Source: Halothiobacillus sp. (lineage in GTDB: Bacteria > Pseudomonadota > Gammaproteobacteria > Halothiobacillales > Halothiobacillaceae). From it: a stretch of DNA of 64,000 nt. Within the stretch, counting starts at the first letter, position 1; each line of letters begins with the position of its first letter. Below, one piece after another: positions 61,343 to 64,000 of the stretch. Location of the stretch: contig JAGUXT010000038.1 of assembly GCA_020061705.1 (NCBI GenBank), forward strand, positions 1-64,000. Direction: 5' to 3'. The translations under genes were made by a program, and so were the position numbers. The notes below the pieces were generated by a model that was given only the letters and a program-made list of their open reading frames with translations, ran no database searches and was not told the origin of the DNA.

Positions 61343-61645
61343 ATGCCGGATGCCAATGACGAAGTGATGCACCGCCTGAGCCAATTAATTGGCCGGGAGG
61401 CTATCGTGGAGGGACGGCATGTGCGCGTCGTGGACGTGTTGCGCGAAAATGAATGCCTTGTGCTGTGTGAAGTAGGTATTGGGCGCATGCAGGAGAGTTT
61501 GTATGGCCAAGCCCGACGCCGTGCACCGCGCCATTTTCAGATACCGTTGCGTAGCGTGGTAAGCACCCAACTCCACCCCGTCCTGCGCGCTATGCTTGAC
61601 GAAGGTGAGCAGGCCGCCTTGCATGCGTTAATGGCTAAGCAATAG
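61343..61645 (+). CDS. Small conserved-looking protein of unknown function
   Basis: A 100-residue, probably soluble protein that I do not recognise. It begins VMHRLSQLIGREAIVEGRHVRVVDVL, suggesting an SH3-like small beta fold, and has a basic stretch SLYGQARRRAPRHFQIPLRSVV. There is no signal peptide or membrane helix. It is divergent from nudF (36-bp gap) and its last 18 bp overlap the end of the convergent kdsB. Confidence 0.5.
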   Translation: MPDANDEVMHRLSQLIGREAIVEGRHVRVVDVLRENECLVLCEVGIGRMQESLYGQARRRAPRHFQIPLRSVVSTQLHPVLRAMLDEGEQAALHALMAKQ

Positions 61646-62407
61646 CGCTGCCACACGCTGTCGGTCGTCCTCGGTGTCCACGCCATGTCCAGGCGGCTCA
61701 TCAACTACATCGACATGAATGCGTACCCCGTGCCACAGTGCGCGCAATTGTTCGAGCTTTTCCAGCCCTTCAATCGGCGCTTCCGGCCAGGTTGCGAAGT
61801 CGCGCAAAAAGCCCGCACGATAGGCATACAGACCCAAGTGACGGTAGCCGTGTTCATGCGCCGCGCTCTCCTCCACACCAAAACGATCACGCTCCCAGGG
61901 AATCGGTGCGCGGCTGAAATACAGAGCAAACCCGGAGCGGTCACGTACCACTTTGACCACATGCGGGTCGAACATATCGCGTGCATGATGAATTGGTGTG
62001 CAAAGCGTGGCGATGCCTGCCTGTGGAAACTGCACCAGATTGGCCGCCAGACAATCAAGCAAGGACGCTGGAATCAGCGGTTCATCACCCTGCAAATTAA
62101 CGACCACGGCATCGTCCGCCCAGCCCATGCTCTGCACCACCTCGGCCAGTCGATCGGTGCCGGTGGCGTGATTGGGCGAAGTCATGACCACCTGGATGCC
62201 TAGTGATTCGCCAACTTCGGCAATGCGCGCATCATCGGTCGCCAGCACAATCTGCTCGGCATTGGCACGCTGCGCGGCCTCAATCACATGCTGCACCAAG
62301 GGCTTGCCGCCAATATCGAGCAAGGGTTTGCCAGGCAGTCGGGTGGAGGCATAACGTGCCGGAATGACCAATTTATAGGCCAGTCTGTAGGAAGGCCGGG
62401 CTGACAT
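61628..62407 (-). CDS. kdsB: 3-deoxy-manno-octulosonate cytidylyltransferase
   Basis: A 259-residue enzyme that activates Kdo with CTP for LPS inner-core synthesis. Motifs: VIPARYASTRLPGKPL with the nucleotide-binding Arg/Lys, ATDDARIAEV, NHATGTDRLAEV and VNLQGDEPLIP. Residues before LVIPARYAS are few and acceptable; the start abuts the stop of the Trm112-like gene. It follows lpxK and the Trm112-like gene in an msbA-lpxK-Trm112-kdsB order common in Gammaproteobacteria. Confidence 0.96.
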   Translation of the reverse strand: MSARPSYRLAYKLVIPARYASTRLPGKPLLDIGGKPLVQHVIEAAQRANAEQIVLATDDARIAEVGESLGIQVVMTSPNHATGTDRLAEVVQSMGWADDAVVVNLQGDEPLIPASLLDCLAANLVQFPQAGIATLCTPIHHARDMFDPHVVKVVRDRSGFALYFSRAPIPWERDRFGVEESAAHEHGYRHLGLYAYRAGFLRDFATWPEAPIEGLEKLEQLRALWHGVRIHVDVVDEPPGHGVDTEDDRQRVAALLLSH

Positions 62408-62617
62408 TCAGGCCGCCGCCGGATGCTTGGCACGCAATGCTTCGGCTTCCTCTTCGCCCAGGGTGCGCGCTTCTTCAGGCAACATGACCGGAATGCCGTC
62501 ACGAATCGGATACGCCAGGCGTGCAGCGATCGAAATCAGCTCCTGAGCGTTCTGATCGTACACCAGCGGGCCTTTGGTCAACGGGCAGGCCAGAATTTCA
62601 AGCAGTCGTTTGTCCAT
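62408..62617 (-). CDS. Trm112 family protein (YcaR-like)
   Basis: A 69-residue protein of the Trm112/UPF0434 type. It begins [21 protein letters not shown] and contains [25 protein letters not shown], the family pattern. The start at 62617 was chosen because the longer frame runs back into lpxK; even so the two overlap by 20 bp. It sits between lpxK and kdsB as in E. coli. Function in bacteria is unclear. Confidence 0.92.
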   Translation of the reverse strand: MDKRLLEILACPLTKGPLVYDQNAQELISIAARLAYPIRDGIPVMLPEEARTLGEEEAEALRAKHPAAA

Positions 62618-63626
62618 CGCGCAAATCCTCCAAACGGGAAAAAATAAACTCTTCAAACCCTTGATCCAACTGAGCCACCACCGGGATATACCAGTGATTG
62701 CGCCATTGATGCGCCTGCGCCAAGGCTTTGCATTTTACGGCATCCTTGGCGGTCATAAGCAGTGGGCGCTCACAAAACTGGCGCATTTCATCCGCTGTAA
62801 AAACATGGTGATCGCTGGCGAAATCATGTGCATCAATTGTCAAACCCAAGCCGCGCAACATGCTGAAAAAACGCTCAGGATGCCCAATGCCAGCTAGCGC
62901 GTCACATTCTTGACCAATAAAGTCTGCCAAGGCACGCCGCGAGCCATCGACAAGATTTACTGCGGCACCAGGCTGCAAATGCATCGCCCATTGATGTTCC
63001 ACCCCATTGCTCACGCCGTCGTGCAACACCAGCGCATCGGCCTCGCCAAGTCGTTGAACCGGCTCACGCAGAGGACCTGCGGGCAAACAGCGCCCACTCC
63101 CCATACCCTTGTTTTGGCCGTGCGCGACATCCAGCACACAAATTTCCAGATCACGCGCCAATTGCATATGCTGTAACCCATCGTCCAGCAGAATAATGTC
63201 CACGCCCTGCTCAATCGCAATCAACCCAGCACGATAACGCACCGGATGCACAATGACCTCAACCTCGGGCAGCGCAAGCTTGAGCATCAGTGGCTCATCA
63301 CCAACCTCGTCGGCGCGACTATCGAGCATGACGCGGCGCGGTTCGCCCGTAATTCGAGCGCCGTGCCCACGACTCAGGATGGCCGGATGCCAGCCACGTG
63401 CTAACAAGCGCTGCGCCAACCAGAGTGTCAGCGGAGTTTTCCCAGTGCCACCGACCGTGATATTGCCAATCACAATCACCGGAACAGGCAAGCGTTTCGC
63501 TGTTTTTTGACCGCTGCGATAGGCGAGCAAACGCCGGCGTGCCAGCGCACACCAGAGCCAGCCCAGCGGGGCGAGCATTAAACTGCGCCAATCATGCGCC
63601 GATTGCCAGAATCCTGGAGCCTTCAT
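62598..63626 (-). CDS. lpxK: Tetraacyldisaccharide 4'-kinase
   Basis: A 342-residue inner-membrane-associated kinase that phosphorylates lipid A disaccharide. Walker A is [13 protein letters not shown] within [13 protein letters not shown]; other motifs are [18 protein letters not shown] and [20 protein letters not shown]. An N-terminal hydrophobic helix ([21 protein letters not shown]) provides membrane contact. It begins 9 bp after the msbA stop. Confidence 0.96.
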   Translation of the reverse strand: MKAPGFWQSAHDWRSLMLAPLGWLWCALARRRLLAYRSGQKTAKRLPVPVIVIGNITVGGTGKTPLTLWLAQRLLARGWHPAILSRGHGARITGEPRRVMLDSRADEVGDEPLMLKLALPEVEVIVHPVRYRAGLIAIEQGVDIILLDDGLQHMQLARDLEICVLDVAHGQNKGMGSGRCLPAGPLREPVQRLGEADALVLHDGVSNGVEHQWAMHLQPGAAVNLVDGSRRALADFIGQECDALAGIGHPERFFSMLRGLGLTIDAHDFASDHHVFTADEMRQFCERPLLMTAKDAVKCKALAQAHQWRNHWYIPVVAQLDQGFEEFIFSRLEDLRDGQTTA

Positions 63627-63635
63627 GCGCGAAAA

Positions 63636-64000
63636 CTATGCCGCATTAAATTGCAGATGATAGAGCCGCGCATACGCCCCATTGAGAGCCAGCAACTCGT
63701 CGTGCCGCCCCTGCTCCACAATTTGCCCGGCGTGCATCACCACAATCACATCGGCCTTTTGAATCGTGGACAATCGATGCGCCACCACAAAGGTCGTACA
63801 GCGGTGCAGCAGGCTATCCAGTGCAGTTTGTATCAACCGCTCCGATGCCGTATCCAAAGCCGAAGTGGCCTCATCCAAAAGCAGAATGGGCGCCTGTTTC
63901 AACAGAGCACGCGCAATCGCAATGCGTTGACGCTGCCCCCCGGAAAGCAACACGCCGCGCTCCCCGACACGGGTATCAAAACCTTGCGGCAAAGCTTCAA
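63636..64000 (-). CDS. msbA: Lipid A export ATP-binding/permease MsbA (C-terminal part)
   Basis: The gene enters from the right edge; about 121 C-terminal codons are present, starting [15 protein letters not shown]. The ABC signature is [16 protein letters not shown], Walker B is [12 protein letters not shown] and the H-loop VVAHRLSTI. MsbA flips lipid A-core across the inner membrane. The identification as MsbA rather than another ABC exporter rests on lpxK following directly. Confidence 0.9.
   Translation of the reverse strand, partial: EALPQGFDTRVGERGVLLSGGQRQRIAIARALLKQAPILLLDEATSALDTASERLIQTALDSLLHRCTTFVVAHRLSTIQKADVIVVMHAGQIVEQGRHDELLALNGAYARLYHLQFNAA

Overview
The window looks like a chromosomal segment of a gammaproteobacterium of roughly 55 percent GC. 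Outer-membrane and LPS genes (kdsB, lpxK, msbA, TonB-dependent receptor, NodT), a DUF1249/YqiB gene, GatCAB and an E. coli-like dif site support this. Genus is not assignable from sequence alone; a chemolithotrophic or sulfur-oxidiser-type lineage is only a guess. The dif match at 17790-17817 implies that the window spans the replication terminus.

Layout. 1-40: start of a probable NAD kinase gene. 132-11572 (minus): co-directional DHA2 MFS exporter, RND adaptor, RND pump and a seven-gene Mrp-type cation/proton antiporter, most genes overlapping by 4-8 bp. 11659-14474 (plus): TPR/beta-barrel outer-membrane protein and NodT outer-membrane factor. 14520-17456: tRNA-Arg(CCU), DUF1249, then iscR-iscS-iscU ending at a terminator; the IscR lacks its three cluster cysteines although its promoter keeps a type 1 IscR box. 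17408-17855: phage-type XafT/DUF3653-like gene next to dif. 17888-31315 (minus): tandem glycine-zipper lipoproteins, hemL, a frameshifted abortive-infection gene, thiE-mgtC-glk, a bacterial phosphorylase-kinase-like protein, hslO and gatCAB. 31479-33968 (plus): mreBCD, closed by a 160-bp MITE-like element. 34142-40683: dgkA, gcvH, copper-type TonB receptor, MacAB-like exporter.

42722-52804 is a probable light / singlet-oxygen response region. A class II LitR-like MerR regulator and a short LOV photosensor lie in one operon with a DUF2256 zinc-ribbon gene. Divergent or nearby operons encode SDR-NTF2, FAD oxidase-DUF1365-cyclopropane synthase-DUF3833-chalcone isomerase-like, and aldo/keto reductase-(DUF3429+DUF2237 fusion)-DUF429. 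Three 17-bp dyads with half-site TGTRCAA sit at the promoters of these operons and suggest a single regulon.

54335-60706 is an arsenic-resistance island: arsJ with its partner GAPDH, an MBL-fold protein with altered metal ligands, a CDF transporter, ACR3, and a fused ArsR-ArsC. Repeated 20-bp boxes upstream of both ends point to shared ArsR control. 60719-64000 holds nudF, a small unknown gene, kdsB, a Trm112-like gene, lpxK and the end of msbA.
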